From contig JAFXPY010000046.1 of NCBI GenBank assembly GCA_017527495.1, forward strand, positions 1 to 64,000: a stretch of 64,000 bases of DNA, written 5' to 3'. This DNA comes from Paludibacteraceae bacterium. GTDB taxonomy: Bacteria > Bacteroidota > Bacteroidia > Bacteroidales > Paludibacteraceae. Within the stretch, counting starts at the first letter, position 1, and each line of letters begins with the position of its first letter. The notes under the pieces are model-generated. The model was not told the DNA's origin. It did not search any database and saw only the letters and a program-made list of their open reading frames with translations. A program made the position numbers and the translations under genes. Below are positions 34,967-43,382 of the stretch, piece after piece.

Positions 34967-36529
34967 TTATTTGAGCAGATATTTCTGTCCGTTTTGAATC
35001 ACAATGCCGCGATAGTTGCTGTCGACTTCTATTCCGAGCAGGTTGTACATCGGCATATTGTTGTCCAATTGTTTTACTTCTTGCAATCCGGTTGAGAGTT
35101 TGCCCCAACTTACATCGTCAATATAGTAAACAACAGCTCCATCTTTGCCGTTAGGTCCTGAGAAACGGAATTCCATGAAGAACACATCGGCAATGAATTG
35201 TTGGCCGGTGAAGTCAATCAAGATAGGTATCCATTGGTCGTTTTCGTCGTTGGTGGCAGGTATAGGTGCGTCGATTTTCTCTTCGTAAACAGTGGCACCC
35301 GTTGCGTCGATATAATATATTTCGAGTGAGGTTGGGTTTTCGATCTCGTCGGAAATATATTGTGCCATCACATTGAAGCCGAACACTTTTGTAGCAGCAT
35401 TCTTGAAATCAAGAGCCGGTGTGATAAGTCGCAGTGTCCATTCGCCGTTAGTCTGCACCGACGACTGATAGGCTGTTGCTTTTGCATAGGAGTTGTTGTC
35501 TTGATCAACATATCCCCACCATGGACGGGCATCAGCAGGTGCTATGTTTTGCCAGCCATCAATGAGCAATGTCTTGTTCTTTATTGCATTGTTGAATGGT
35601 TCGTCGAGATAGCTCAGTGGATTGCTCAAATCAAATTTTGCTTCTGTTTGCCAATCAATCTCGTCAGCTCCCTTTTGTGTGGCTGTGCCGTAAAGGTTGA
35701 TGACTATATCGCCGGCTTCTGAGTTATGTATTGTCAGTTTCGACTCAAAATTTCCTGCCTCTTGCGGTTTGAAGGCAATGGTCACATCTGTGTCTGTGTT
35801 TTTTGGTAACATTGAGCTATATGAGACGAAAGCAGCACCTTTAATATGTTCTACTGATATTGTCGGTAGATTGGTTAGGTTCTCGCTGTGAATCTTTATT
35901 GTAGCTTCTTTGGTCTCGCCGACAAATGCTTCAAAAGCAGGAAGTGAAGCAGGTGTTGCAGTCATGATGGGCTTATCGGGGTCAGACTCAGCTACTGTCA
36001 CTTGGCAGTCGTCAAATAGAGTCGTGGTGCCGGTGGCAACTTTTACGTCGAAGGTTAGGCGTTGCGCTTTTGCCGGACATGTGATTTGAGTCTTGAATTG
36101 TGACCAGCTGTCTGTTGCATTTACTACGGCGCGCACTGTGTCTGATGCTTTGCTGCTTGGCGGATAGCATGTCCAATAAGCAGTGAATATGATGTCTTCA
36201 TCACCTTTTGCAACCGTTTTTTTGCACCAAAAACTCAGATCGTAGGTAGTGCCTTCAACAAGAGCTGCTGATGAGGTAAGGTCTTGATAAAACTCTCGTT
36301 GGGCTGCTGTGGCATTGGTGATTTGCATACTTTGATTGCCCTCAACTTTATCATCTGTTTGAGCCGAAGCTGTTGTTGACGGAATCTTGTCCCAACTGTC
36401 AAAACTCGTTCCTAAAAAACTCGTACTTGATTGTTCAAAACCACCGTTTTTCAGCAAGTTTGTCTGTGCTTGAGCGGCAAATGCAGCGGTGATAAACGCA
36501 AGTACTAAAAGTGTAATTCTGTTTTTCAT
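34967..36529 (-). CDS. Secreted multidomain carbohydrate-binding / adhesin-like protein
   Basis: 520 residues with a signal peptide (about 1-21, ending AQAQ). Residues ~22-185 look like a CBM4/9-type carbohydrate-binding module (LLKNGGFEQSSTSFLG, YDLSFWCKK, FDDCQV). Residues ~190-285 are an Ig-like module of the abnormal-spindle/choice-of-anchor type (VTIAFKPQEAGNFESKLTI). Residues ~300-480 resemble the cleaved-adhesin/choice-of-anchor J fold (GWQNIAPADARPWW, TPALDFKNA, YYIDDVSWG). The end (MPMYNLLGIEVDS, GIVIQNGQKYLLK) is a T9SS-like C-terminal signal of Bacteroidales. It has no catalytic motif and probably works at the surface. Domain limits are by eye. Confidence 0.75.
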   Translation of the reverse strand: MKNRITLLVLAFITAAFAAQAQTNLLKNGGFEQSSTSFLGTSFDSWDKIPSTTASAQTDDKVEGNQSMQITNATAAQREFYQDLTSSAALVEGTTYDLSFWCKKTVAKGDEDIIFTAYWTCYPPSSKASDTVRAVVNATDSWSQFKTQITCPAKAQRLTFDVKVATGTTTLFDDCQVTVAESDPDKPIMTATPASLPAFEAFVGETKEATIKIHSENLTNLPTISVEHIKGAAFVSYSSMLPKNTDTDVTIAFKPQEAGNFESKLTIHNSEAGDIVINLYGTATQKGADEIDWQTEAKFDLSNPLSYLDEPFNNAIKNKTLLIDGWQNIAPADARPWWGYVDQDNNSYAKATAYQSSVQTNGEWTLRLITPALDFKNAATKVFGFNVMAQYISDEIENPTSLEIYYIDATGATVYEEKIDAPIPATNDENDQWIPILIDFTGQQFIADVFFMEFRFSGPNGKDGAVVYYIDDVSWGKLSTGLQEVKQLDNNMPMYNLLGIEVDSNYRGIVIQNGQKYLLK

Positions 36530-36592
36530 ATCTTATAATATTTGGAAATAGCTTCTTGATTAAATAATTTTTGCAAAGTTGCAACTTTTTTT

Positions 36593-37267
36593 TTAGATTT
36601 GCAAATTTGGTACCGATTTTTGTTGTTTTTTCGCTTGTTTTAAGAAATAGCGACAATAATTTTGTAATCCGCACTGTTGGCATTTTGGTTTCCTTGCCTG
36701 ACAAACATATCTGCCGTGCAGGATAAGCCAGTGATGGGCGGTAGGGATTTTTTCTTGAGGTATATGTTTGGTTAGTGTGAGTTCTGTTTGGCGAGGTGTT
36801 TTGCTGTTGGTGGTGAGTCCGATGCGTTCTGCAACTCGAAACACATGTGTGTCAACGGCCATTTTAGGTTGATTAAACACAACGGAGGCTATCACATTGG
36901 CAGTCTTTCTGCCCACGCCCGGGAGTTGCATCAGTTGGTTGATGTCTGCAGGTACTTCGCCGTCATATCTCTCGCAAAGCATCTGAGCCATGCCGACAAG
37001 ATGTCTTGATTTGTTGTTAGGGTACGACACGGAGTGGATATATTCAAAGATGTCGTCAGGTGTGGCAAGAGCCATCTGTTGTGGAGTAGAGTAGGCGGCA
37101 AACAATGCCGGCGTGACGAGATTGACGCGTTTGTCGGTGCACTGCGCCGAGAGAATCACAGCCACAAGCAACTCAAAAGGTGAGCTGTAGTGCAATTCTG
37201 TTTCGGCAATGGGCATGTTTCGTTCAAACCAACCGATGACATTTTCGTAGCGTTGTTTGGTTGTCAT
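36593..37267 (-). CDS. nth: Endonuclease III
   Basis: 224 residues. This bifunctional DNA glycosylase/AP lyase removes oxidised pyrimidines. The helix-hairpin-helix LPGVGRKTANV carries catalytic Lys121; Asp139 lies in AVDTHVFRVAERIG. The [4Fe-4S] cluster cysteines follow the pattern C-x6-C-x2-C-x5-C near the C-terminus, then a short tail. The start overlaps the stop of the DUF4924 gene by 4 bp, so the two are translationally coupled. Confidence 0.97.
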   Translation of the reverse strand: MTTKQRYENVIGWFERNMPIAETELHYSSPFELLVAVILSAQCTDKRVNLVTPALFAAYSTPQQMALATPDDIFEYIHSVSYPNNKSRHLVGMAQMLCERYDGEVPADINQLMQLPGVGRKTANVIASVVFNQPKMAVDTHVFRVAERIGLTTNSKTPRQTELTLTKHIPQEKIPTAHHWLILHGRYVCQARKPKCQQCGLQNYCRYFLKQAKKQQKSVPNLQI

Positions 37268-37809
37268 ACCTCTGAGTTTAGTTCTTTGTCTTGCTCATTG
37301 TATTTTTTCACAAGCAGGGCTATAAAACCGCCTATTGCTTTGGCTGTCTTTTCCGTGTCGGGCGTCAATGGTTTGTTTTGAAGACGCATCATCATGATGC
37401 CATAAAGAAAGACAAAACACATCTCTAAGTCGCTGATTGTGGGGTCTGTTGTTTTTGTTTTGAGCAACATAACAGAGGGCATGATTTGGTGGTATTTTGC
37501 AACATAAACGGCATCATTACCTTCTTGAAGTTCGTGAAGATGACAGTCTTGAAGGTCGATGAGAATGTTTTTCACCAACTGGATATGACCTTTTTGCATA
37601 ACGTCTTCGCGGCGCATCATGTCGATTATGCTCTCGTACCAGTCGTGTTCTTGCTTTTGTTGCTCGGCTGTCAGACCGAGATGGGCTATCAATTCGGTGT
37701 CAATTTTGTCAATATCGGCGCCGAAAGAACGAATGATATCCTCTATTTGCCACATATAGAGCAAATATTCCGCTATGTTGCGTTGCTTTATTTCGTGTGC
37801 TAAAAACAT
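37264..37809 (-). CDS. DUF4924 family protein
   Basis: 181 residues, predicted helical and cytoplasmic. The opening HEIKQRNIAEYLLYMWQIED and the later FLYGIMMMRLQNKPLTPDTE are characteristic of DUF4924, a family restricted to Bacteroidota with no assigned function. It is coupled to nth by an ATGA overlap, which hints at a link to DNA repair or simply shared expression. Confidence 0.88.
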   Translation of the reverse strand: MFLAHEIKQRNIAEYLLYMWQIEDIIRSFGADIDKIDTELIAHLGLTAEQQKQEHDWYESIIDMMRREDVMQKGHIQLVKNILIDLQDCHLHELQEGNDAVYVAKYHQIMPSVMLLKTKTTDPTISDLEMCFVFLYGIMMMRLQNKPLTPDTEKTAKAIGGFIALLVKKYNEQDKELNSEV

Positions 37810-37859
37810 GAAGTGATTTGCTTATTTGATTATTTACGATTTACCTTTTATTTCCTTAT

Positions 37860-38228
37860 TTAGAGTCCTAAAAATGTCTCTATGTCTCGACGGTCTTTTT
37901 TTGTCGGGCGGCCTGTTCCGCGGTCACGACCCTGTTGCCCGGCAAGAAGTTTGAGCTGCAGAATTTCTAATTGTTCGGGAGCTGTGATGTCCTCAATATA
38001 TTGAGGAACGAGCTTGGCTCCGACGCGATTTTCTGTCAGCCCGACAACGCGATAGGAATATGTGACGGGTGGTTTGCGAACATTGATTATGTCGCCAATG
38101 TCAATCATGCGTGATGGTTTAGCTTCCTGACCATCAATTGTTATGCGTCCTTTCTTGCATTCTTCGGTAGCTATGGTGCGTGTCTTGAAAATGCGTGTGG
38201 CAAACAGAAACTTATCGAGGCGTATCAT
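37860..38228 (-). CDS. S4-domain RNA-binding protein (Hsp15-like)
   Basis: 122 residues. The N-terminal S4 domain ([40 protein letters not shown]) is followed by a basic tail ([14 protein letters not shown]), as in Hsp15/YrfH, which binds 50S subunits that carry a stalled nascent chain with tRNA. It overlaps the 3' end of pth by 17 bp. The pairing with peptidyl-tRNA hydrolase and L25 points to ribosome rescue. Confidence 0.92.
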   Translation of the reverse strand: MIRLDKFLFATRIFKTRTIATEECKKGRITIDGQEAKPSRMIDIGDIINVRKPPVTYSYRVVGLTENRVGAKLVPQYIEDITAPEQLEILQLKLLAGQQGRDRGTGRPTKKDRRDIETFLGL

Positions 38229-38802
38229 TGGTTTGAAGTTTGAAATTATTGTATTGTGTCATGGTTCGCGGCAAGCCCTGCAGACAGAATGAGGCAATAA
38301 TATCTGTTGTGGTCTTGAGTAATTCAGGCATGTGTTTTTCTTCGTCCTCGTCCCATGCTCCGAGAACATAATCTATTTGTTGCCCGCGGGCGAAATTACT
38401 TCCAATGCCGAATTTCAGTCGTGCGTAATTCTGTGCTTGTATGCATGATTCAATACTTTTGAGCCCGTTGTGTCCGCCGGCAGAACCTTGTCCGCGCAAG
38501 CGGAGTGTCCCGAAGGGCAAACTTATGTCGTCAACGAGAATAAGCAGATTTTCGATTGGTATTTTTTCGATTTGCATCCAGTAGCGTACGGCATTGCCGC
38601 TGAGGTTCATGAAGGTGTTTGGTTTGAGCAGTACGACTTGGGCATTTTTGATTCGTCCGTCAGCCACCGCACCATAGCGGTTTTCTGAAAATTGAGCGTT
38701 GATGCTTTCCGCAAAAGCGTCAACCATTCTGAATCCTGCATTATGGCGTGTGTCTTTGTATTCCCAACCTATATTTCCAAGTCCGACTATGAGATATTTC
38801 AT
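38212..38802 (-). CDS. pth: Peptidyl-tRNA hydrolase
   Basis: 196 residues. It frees tRNA from prematurely released peptidyl-tRNA. Motifs: [19 protein letters not shown] (catalytic His and Asn region), [10 protein letters not shown], and [20 protein letters not shown] followed by HNGLKSI, with the conserved Asp and His. Length is normal. It follows rplY, the common rplY-pth order, after a terminator-like hairpin, and overlaps the S4-protein gene downstream. Confidence 0.97.
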   Translation of the reverse strand: MKYLIVGLGNIGWEYKDTRHNAGFRMVDAFAESINAQFSENRYGAVADGRIKNAQVVLLKPNTFMNLSGNAVRYWMQIEKIPIENLLILVDDISLPFGTLRLRGQGSAGGHNGLKSIESCIQAQNYARLKFGIGSNFARGQQIDYVLGAWDEDEEKHMPELLKTTTDIIASFCLQGLPRTMTQYNNFKLQTNDTPR

Positions 38803-38828
38803 TGTTTGAGTTCGCTAAATTGAATAAA

Positions 38829-38856
38829 ATAGGACGCGAGAGTACTCGCGTCCTAT
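38829..38856 (-). terminator. Hairpin between rplY and pth
   Basis: ATAGGACGCGAG / CTCGCGTCCTAT form a 12-bp perfect stem with an AGTA loop, 20 bp after the rplY stop. On the minus strand a T-containing but not pure T run follows (ATTTTATTCAA), so partial termination (attenuation before pth) is likely. Confidence 0.75.
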
Positions 38857-38875
38857 GAGATTATTTATCGTTTGA

Positions 38876-39442
38876 TTATGCTTGTGCTGCTTGTGCTGAA
38901 GCGCGAGTTGCTTTAACTTGAACAACAACGGCATTTTGTGGGTTAGTGAGCTCGAGATTGTCGAAATGTAAATCACCAACAAGAATCTTCTTGCCCAAAC
39001 CGAGAGTTGTAACATCAACAACCATTGTTTCAGGAATATTGGTGTAGATACCCTTAACATTGAATTTGCGCATTTGCAGAGAGAGCTTACCACCTGCTTT
39101 AACACCTTCTGCGTGACCTTCAAGTTGAATAGGTATTGCAACAACAACAGGTTTCTTCTCGTCAACAGCGAGGAAATCAATGTGGAGAACATTGTCTTTG
39201 ATCGGGTGGAATTGCAACTCTTTGATTACAGCCATTTGTTCTGCACCATCAATGTTCAATTTAACTGCATAAACAACAGGTGTAACAATCAATTTCTGAA
39301 TGTCAGCAGCCTTCACTGTGAATGCTTTGTTGATGCCCAGACCATAGAGGTTGCATGGTACAAGTTCTTCTTTACGAAGGTTTTTGGCTGCTTTCTTGCC
39401 AAACTCGGTGCGTGCTACACCTGATAATTCAAATACTTTCAT
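38876..39442 (-). CDS. rplY: 50S ribosomal protein L25 / general stress protein Ctc
   Basis: 188 residues. The N-terminal L25 domain binds 5S rRNA (ELSGVARTEFGKKAAKNLRKE, VPCNLYGLG). A C-terminal Ctc/TL5 extension runs from about residue 95 to the Ala-rich end. This is the longer Ctc form typical of Bacteroidota. A full promoter lies upstream with a ~95-nt leader containing two hairpins. Confidence 0.96.
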   Translation of the reverse strand: MKVFELSGVARTEFGKKAAKNLRKEELVPCNLYGLGINKAFTVKAADIQKLIVTPVVYAVKLNIDGAEQMAVIKELQFHPIKDNVLHIDFLAVDEKKPVVVAIPIQLEGHAEGVKAGGKLSLQMRKFNVKGIYTNIPETMVVDVTTLGLGKKILVGDLHFDNLELTNPQNAVVVQVKATRASAQAAQA

Positions 39443-39465
39443 TGTTTTTTAATTAAATTTGTGTT

Positions 39466-39538
39466 ACTCAAAATTCCGCATCGCTTGCTTTGAGTGATTA
39501 GTAGCGGATTTCCCATCACACTTTCCTCGCGGAAAAAG
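39466..39538 (-). promoter_or_regulatory. Structured leader of rplY
   Basis: On the transcript (minus strand) the 5' end forms TTTCC-GCGA-GGAAA (39535-39522), a GNRA tetraloop hairpin. Nearer the start codon ACTCAAA (39495-39489) pairs with TTTGAGT (39472-39466). Both lie between the predicted start of transcription and the ATG. A regulatory role, such as L25 autoregulation, is inference. Confidence 0.4.
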
Positions 39539-39544
39539 CGGTTG

Positions 39545-39576
39545 CAAAATTAATACTTTTTTCTTAAATAAGCAAA
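39545..39576 (-). promoter_or_regulatory. Promoter of rplY
   Basis: Minus strand: TTTG (39576-39573), 20 bp, TAATTTTG (39552-39545). Confidence 0.75.
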
Positions 39577-39596
39577 TTTTTTGTTCCTTATTTCTC

Positions 39597-39656
39597 ACTT
39601 CTCACAACGCAGTGATCTTACTTCTCACAACGCAGTGGTCTCACTTCTCACTTCTC
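39597..39656. repeat. 23-bp tandem repeat with ACTTCTC tail
   Basis: ACTTCTCACAACGCAGTG + 5 bp occurs at 39597-39619 and 39620-39642, followed by two short ACTTCTC units. The array ends at the stop codon of the PVQ-linker gene. A diverged copy in the other orientation lies at 29323-29360. Confidence 0.85.
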
Positions 39657-41276
39657 TTAAAACATTACAGTCAGTGTGGCTTGAATAGGTTTGTGAGTCT
39701 TGATTGACCATTGTTTCCACAAAGTATAGTATTCTTTTACGTCGTTGTTGATATACATATTGGCATGGTTGATCATTCCAAATTCCTCACCTATGGTGAA
39801 GCGGAATCTGTCGTACTGAATACCTACACCCCAACCCCAAAGAACATTAAATCCGATATATTGTTTTTTATCATCTGCGTTGAGTTGAGTATAGAAATTA
39901 GTTTGTTTTTTTGCGTTAGTATCATACCATACCATTTGTGAACTTTCTTTGGTTTCGTTATATGTTGATGTCCAACGGCCACCGGCTGTCAAACCAAAAT
40001 CAAACACCGGACCGGTGTAGGCAAGCAGACTCAAGCCTTCGCCAACATTGAATTCGTAGCGATATGAGAATTGCAAAGGAATAGACAAATTGGTACCGAA
40101 CCAATTGGCTTTATATGTGTAATTGCTTCTCTTGACGGTGTACGACTGAAAATCCATTTCGAAATTCAACCCTGTCTTTACGCCTATACCATATTTGAAC
40201 TCAGGATTGTAAAGAAAACCTATGTTTACAGAAGGAGTAAATTTGGCTTTGAACGGATCTTTTCCAATATATGTCCAATCACTAACAAAATAAGGCATTG
40301 TTGCATAGGTGTTTTTTGACACTGTCTCGTTGCCTGTTGTCATATCATAGTCAGGCCCAACGATTGATGTTCTCTTCAGTCCAAAGCCTATGCTGAGACC
40401 GAATTTATATTTCTGTGTTTTCTCGTTCTTCTCTTCTGCTACAGGTTGTTGTGGAACATATTCTTCCAACTCAGGTTGCTTGGCTTCAATAGGACGCAAT
40501 TCGCTGATGATACCATTTGAGTAATTGATGTTGCTTACTTGCGAAATAGGATAGGTGATTAGTGTATTGTTAGAGTTGGCTTTGATAAACTGAATTTCAT
40601 TAGGTGTGATTGAAATCACCGTACCTGCAAATGTTGCACCATCAACCATTGTTATCTTGTCAAGACCATCAGTTTGAACAGGTTCTGAGGCAGCAGGTTG
40701 AACTGAAATTGGCTGGACGGTTTGCACGGGTTGAACAGGTTGTGCAACCTGCACGGGTTGTACCGGCTGCACGGGTTGTGCCGGTTGAACTGGTTGAACG
40801 GGTTGAACTGGCTCATTCGGACGGAAAACCTCTTGGTTGATTACTTGAGTGTTTTGAGCCAATGGCTGTGTTTGTTCCTGCTCGCGTACCGGTTGTGCAA
40901 ATTCAGGATTATTGTAGTCGCTAAAGTTGGCAACTGCAACAACTTGTCCGTTAGCTTTGTGTATGCTGCTGACAAATTTTGTTGCTACAAGCTTTTGATA
41001 ATATACACGGTTTCCAACTTCCTCTAAAATACGGCACTGAACATTGAAACCGTTTTTCTTGTGAATGACATCAGGATATTGTCCTGCACGTTCGCCACGA
41101 CCGATGCTCTCAATCTCACTCGAGAATGCTACGGATTTATACTCAACATATTTGCTGTTGGCGTCGAGCACATTGCAAATGTAGTATTTGCCGGTTGTCA
41201 AAAAGATAGTGTCTTTCTGAGCCATGATATTAACGCATGCGAGCGCCAATATGCAAAGAGTAAAAAGTTTTTTCAT
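39657..41276 (-). CDS. Outer-membrane barrel protein with PVQ-repeat linker
   Basis: 539 residues. Signal peptide 1-19 (ending IMAQ), a first small domain (TIFLTTGKYYICNVLDANSK) that reappears after the linker as a related block (KITMVDGATFAGTVISITPN), and between them (about 150-195) a low-complexity linker of PVQ/PAQ triplets encoded by 9-bp tandem units. The C-terminal ~270 residues form a predicted barrel (GLSIGFGLKRTS, LSLLAYTGPVFDFGLTAGGR, GWGVGIQYDRFRFTIGEEFG, ending in Phe). The barrel resembles the smaller protein at 2217-3107. The linker may span the periplasm or peptidoglycan; this is inference. Confidence 0.8.
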   Translation of the reverse strand: MKKLFTLCILALACVNIMAQKDTIFLTTGKYYICNVLDANSKYVEYKSVAFSSEIESIGRGERAGQYPDVIHKKNGFNVQCRILEEVGNRVYYQKLVATKFVSSIHKANGQVVAVANFSDYNNPEFAQPVREQEQTQPLAQNTQVINQEVFRPNEPVQPVQPVQPAQPVQPVQPVQVAQPVQPVQTVQPISVQPAASEPVQTDGLDKITMVDGATFAGTVISITPNEIQFIKANSNNTLITYPISQVSNINYSNGIISELRPIEAKQPELEEYVPQQPVAEEKNEKTQKYKFGLSIGFGLKRTSIVGPDYDMTTGNETVSKNTYATMPYFVSDWTYIGKDPFKAKFTPSVNIGFLYNPEFKYGIGVKTGLNFEMDFQSYTVKRSNYTYKANWFGTNLSIPLQFSYRYEFNVGEGLSLLAYTGPVFDFGLTAGGRWTSTYNETKESSQMVWYDTNAKKQTNFYTQLNADDKKQYIGFNVLWGWGVGIQYDRFRFTIGEEFGMINHANMYINNDVKEYYTLWKQWSIKTHKPIQATLTVMF

Positions 41277-41354
41277 ATTAATTTTGTTTTAGTTATTATT
41301 TTTTTTTTGAAGAAACTATGCACCTATGTGCGTATTTACTTCGGTTGCTAAGTT

Positions 41355-41774
41355 TTATTGTTTAACTGAGAAAGCCAATGCATAAAGACGCATTTGCTTC
41401 ACCATTGCTAAAAGTCCGTTTGAGCGTGTCGGCGACAAGTGCTCTTTCAAGCCTATCTTGTCTATAAAATACAAATCGGCATCCAATATGTCCTGAATAG
41501 GTTGCTCATTGAGTACTCTGACAAGTAGTGCAACCATACCTTTAACCAATATAGCATCGCTGTCGGCTTGGTATCTTATTTTGTCTCCGTCTTTGTCTGC
41601 CTGAAGCCATACTTTGCTCTGACATCCTTCAATCAAATTGTTGTCGGTTCGGTATTGTTCGGGTAGTGATTCTAATTCATTGCCGTAGTCAATCAGTAGT
41701 GCGTAACGATCCATCCAATCGTCAAGACCTTCAAATTCTTCTATTATCTGATTTTGTATTTCGTTGATAGTCAT
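41355..41774 (-). CDS. sufE: SufE family protein
   Basis: 139 residues. It accepts sulfur from SufS on a conserved Cys and passes it to the SUF scaffold for Fe-S cluster assembly. Active Cys51 lies in IEGCQSKVW. The ending HLSPTRSNGLLAMVKQMRLYA is typical. The ATG at 41774 lies inside aroK, giving a 44-bp overlap. Confidence 0.95.
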   Translation of the reverse strand: MTINEIQNQIIEEFEGLDDWMDRYALLIDYGNELESLPEQYRTDNNLIEGCQSKVWLQADKDGDKIRYQADSDAILVKGMVALLVRVLNEQPIQDILDADLYFIDKIGLKEHLSPTRSNGLLAMVKQMRLYALAFSVKQ

Positions 41775-42309
41775 GTATATATTGTTTTATGATATAATCT
41801 GCAATTTCATTGTCGTTATTGTCTGATAGTGTGTTTAGTGGAGCATGGATTGTGTGGTGAGCTTGCCGGTAGAATCGTTCTCTTTGGTTGATTTGTTGCT
41901 CTATTTGTTGTTGTAATTGTTGTCTGCTGAGGTGTTTCAGTAGTGGTCGGGTGTTGAGGTCGGTGAGTAATAGTCGTGTCGTGAGGTCTTGTGCCGTCCA
42001 GCGTAGATATATCGTGGTTCCTATATGGTTAAGTGTGTCAATGTTATTGTTGAAACAAGGCATCCCGCCGCCTGTCGCTATTATGGTATTATGTAGGTCT
42101 TGTAGTGAAAGTCTTTGCAGCAGTTCTGTCTCTTTTTGCCTAAAACATTGTTGCCCTTTTGTTTCTATGATTTGCCGGCAGGTGAGTCTCTCTTCTGTTT
42201 CAATCAGCAGGTCTGTGTCAATAAAGCGGTATTGTGTCTTTTCCGAAATTAATTTTCCAATCGTTGTTTTACCGCTTCCCATGTAACCTATTAGAAAAAA
42301 TGTGTTCAA
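41731..42309 (-). CDS. aroK: Shikimate kinase (TTG start)
   Basis: 192 residues. It phosphorylates shikimate in aromatic amino-acid synthesis. P-loop GYMGSGKTT; shikimate-binding Asp in FIDTDLLIE; GGGMPCF; Arg in NTRPLL; and RERFYRQAHHTI. The only start that keeps the first strand is the TTG at 42309-42307, which overlaps the DUF3256 stop (TTGA); the frame has a stop eight codons upstream and the next Met is inside the P-loop. It runs 44 bp into sufE. Confidence 0.95.
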   Translation of the reverse strand: MNTFFLIGYMGSGKTTIGKLISEKTQYRFIDTDLLIETEERLTCRQIIETKGQQCFRQKETELLQRLSLQDLHNTIIATGGGMPCFNNNIDTLNHIGTTIYLRWTAQDLTTRLLLTDLNTRPLLKHLSRQQLQQQIEQQINQRERFYRQAHHTIHAPLNTLSDNNDNEIADYIIKQYIHDYQRNTKSDNRRI

Positions 42310-42866
42310 AATGGCAGAGGTATAATTTGTGTTTTAGGGCAATCTTTATATTTTGTTTTTTCTATGTCAAAAATCTGTTTCAGCGTTTCGTTTTCGAGCA
42401 CGATTGTTTCGTTGTCTATTTTTGCTGTTACAAATGTGGCTATGAGATTTTCGCAATCGTCCATCTCGATTTTTATGTCTCTGATTTTTTGCCATTGTGT
42501 GTTGTATATCGCCACATTTGACGAGCCGAGAGGCGCATAGTAAGTTTTCACAACGAGCATTTCGTTGTTTTTGAGCAAGAGCTCAAGGGTGGTGTTTTCT
42601 GTTTGATGTATCTTTAGGTAGTTGAGTTGTGTGTTGATACTATCCATCCATGACTTGCCGCCCAAAAAATTGGTTATAGTATCGTGTTGTCCAACTTTTG
42701 CATATTCAATAAGTTCAAATCTCTGTTCAGGAGTAAGCATTGCACATTCTGAAAGCGGAGCGGAGAGATAGATGTCGCCTATTGTTTTCTGAATAGTGTC
42801 TTGCGCATGAGCACTGACTATTGCGGCACAAATAGCGATAAACAATATGTATTTTTGCAGTCTCAT
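42306..42866 (-). CDS. DUF3256 family exported protein
   Basis: 186 residues with a signal peptide (about 1-21, SAHAQ). The pattern IGDIYLSAPLSECAMLTPEQRFELIEYA followed in parts by LGGKSWMDSI and LKIHQTENTTLELLLL-like text marks DUF3256 of Bacteroidales, of unknown function. ATG overlaps the ispF stop and its own stop overlaps aroK's TTG, so it is translationally coupled on both sides. Its conserved place between ispF and aroK suggests only operon stability, not a shared pathway. Confidence 0.8.
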   Translation of the reverse strand: MRLQKYILFIAICAAIVSAHAQDTIQKTIGDIYLSAPLSECAMLTPEQRFELIEYAKVGQHDTITNFLGGKSWMDSINTQLNYLKIHQTENTTLELLLKNNEMLVVKTYYAPLGSSNVAIYNTQWQKIRDIKIEMDDCENLIATFVTAKIDNETIVLENETLKQIFDIEKTKYKDCPKTQIIPLPF

Positions 42867-43336
42867 TTATTTTCAATCAATGCCACAGCGTAGGCGGCTA
42901 TGCCTTCTTCGCGACCCACAAAACCGAGATGTTCTGTTGTCGTTGCCTTGACAGAAACACAGTTGAGCGGTATCTGCATAATGCCGGCAAGGCATTGACG
43001 CATTTGGTCGATATAAGGACTGAGCTTGGGTTTCTGTGCGCATATCGTACAATCGCAATTCCCGATTTTATAGCCCTCTTTGTCTAAGAGTTCAACAGTT
43101 TTTTTGAGCAGTATTTTGCTGTCGATATTTTTGTATTGCGGGTCGGAGTCGGGAAAATGATAACCTATGTCCCTCAGCGCTGCGGCTCCGAGCAGTGCAT
43201 CGCAAAGAGCATGAATCAGAACATCGGCATCGGAGTGCCCGAGCAATCCTTTGTCGTGTTCCACCTTTATGCCGCCAAGCCACAAGGGGCGATTGGCGGC
43301 AAATTGGTGAACATCATATCCTTGTCCTATTCGCAT
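42863..43336 (-). CDS. ispF: 2-C-methyl-D-erythritol 2,4-cyclodiphosphate synthase
   Basis: 157 residues from ATG at 43336, the usual IspF length; an in-frame TTG 39 bp upstream would add a non-homologous extension. It cyclises CDP-ME 2-phosphate in the MEP isoprenoid pathway. Zinc ligands are Asp8 and His10 in GYDVHQF and the His of LGHSDADVLIHA. DIGYHFPDSD and KATTTEHLGFVGREEGI are also present. It starts 46 bp after porV. Confidence 0.97.
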   Translation of the reverse strand: MRIGQGYDVHQFAANRPLWLGGIKVEHDKGLLGHSDADVLIHALCDALLGAAALRDIGYHFPDSDPQYKNIDSKILLKKTVELLDKEGYKIGNCDCTICAQKPKLSPYIDQMRQCLAGIMQIPLNCVSVKATTTEHLGFVGREEGIAAYAVALIENK

Positions 43337-43382
43337 AGTTTTATGCAATGTATGAGCCAATATCGGCTCATACAATATACAA

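Noticed and set aside
43337..43375. Upstream TTG start for ispF
   Set aside because: It adds 13 residues before the canonical MRIGQGYDVHQF start and gives a non-standard length.
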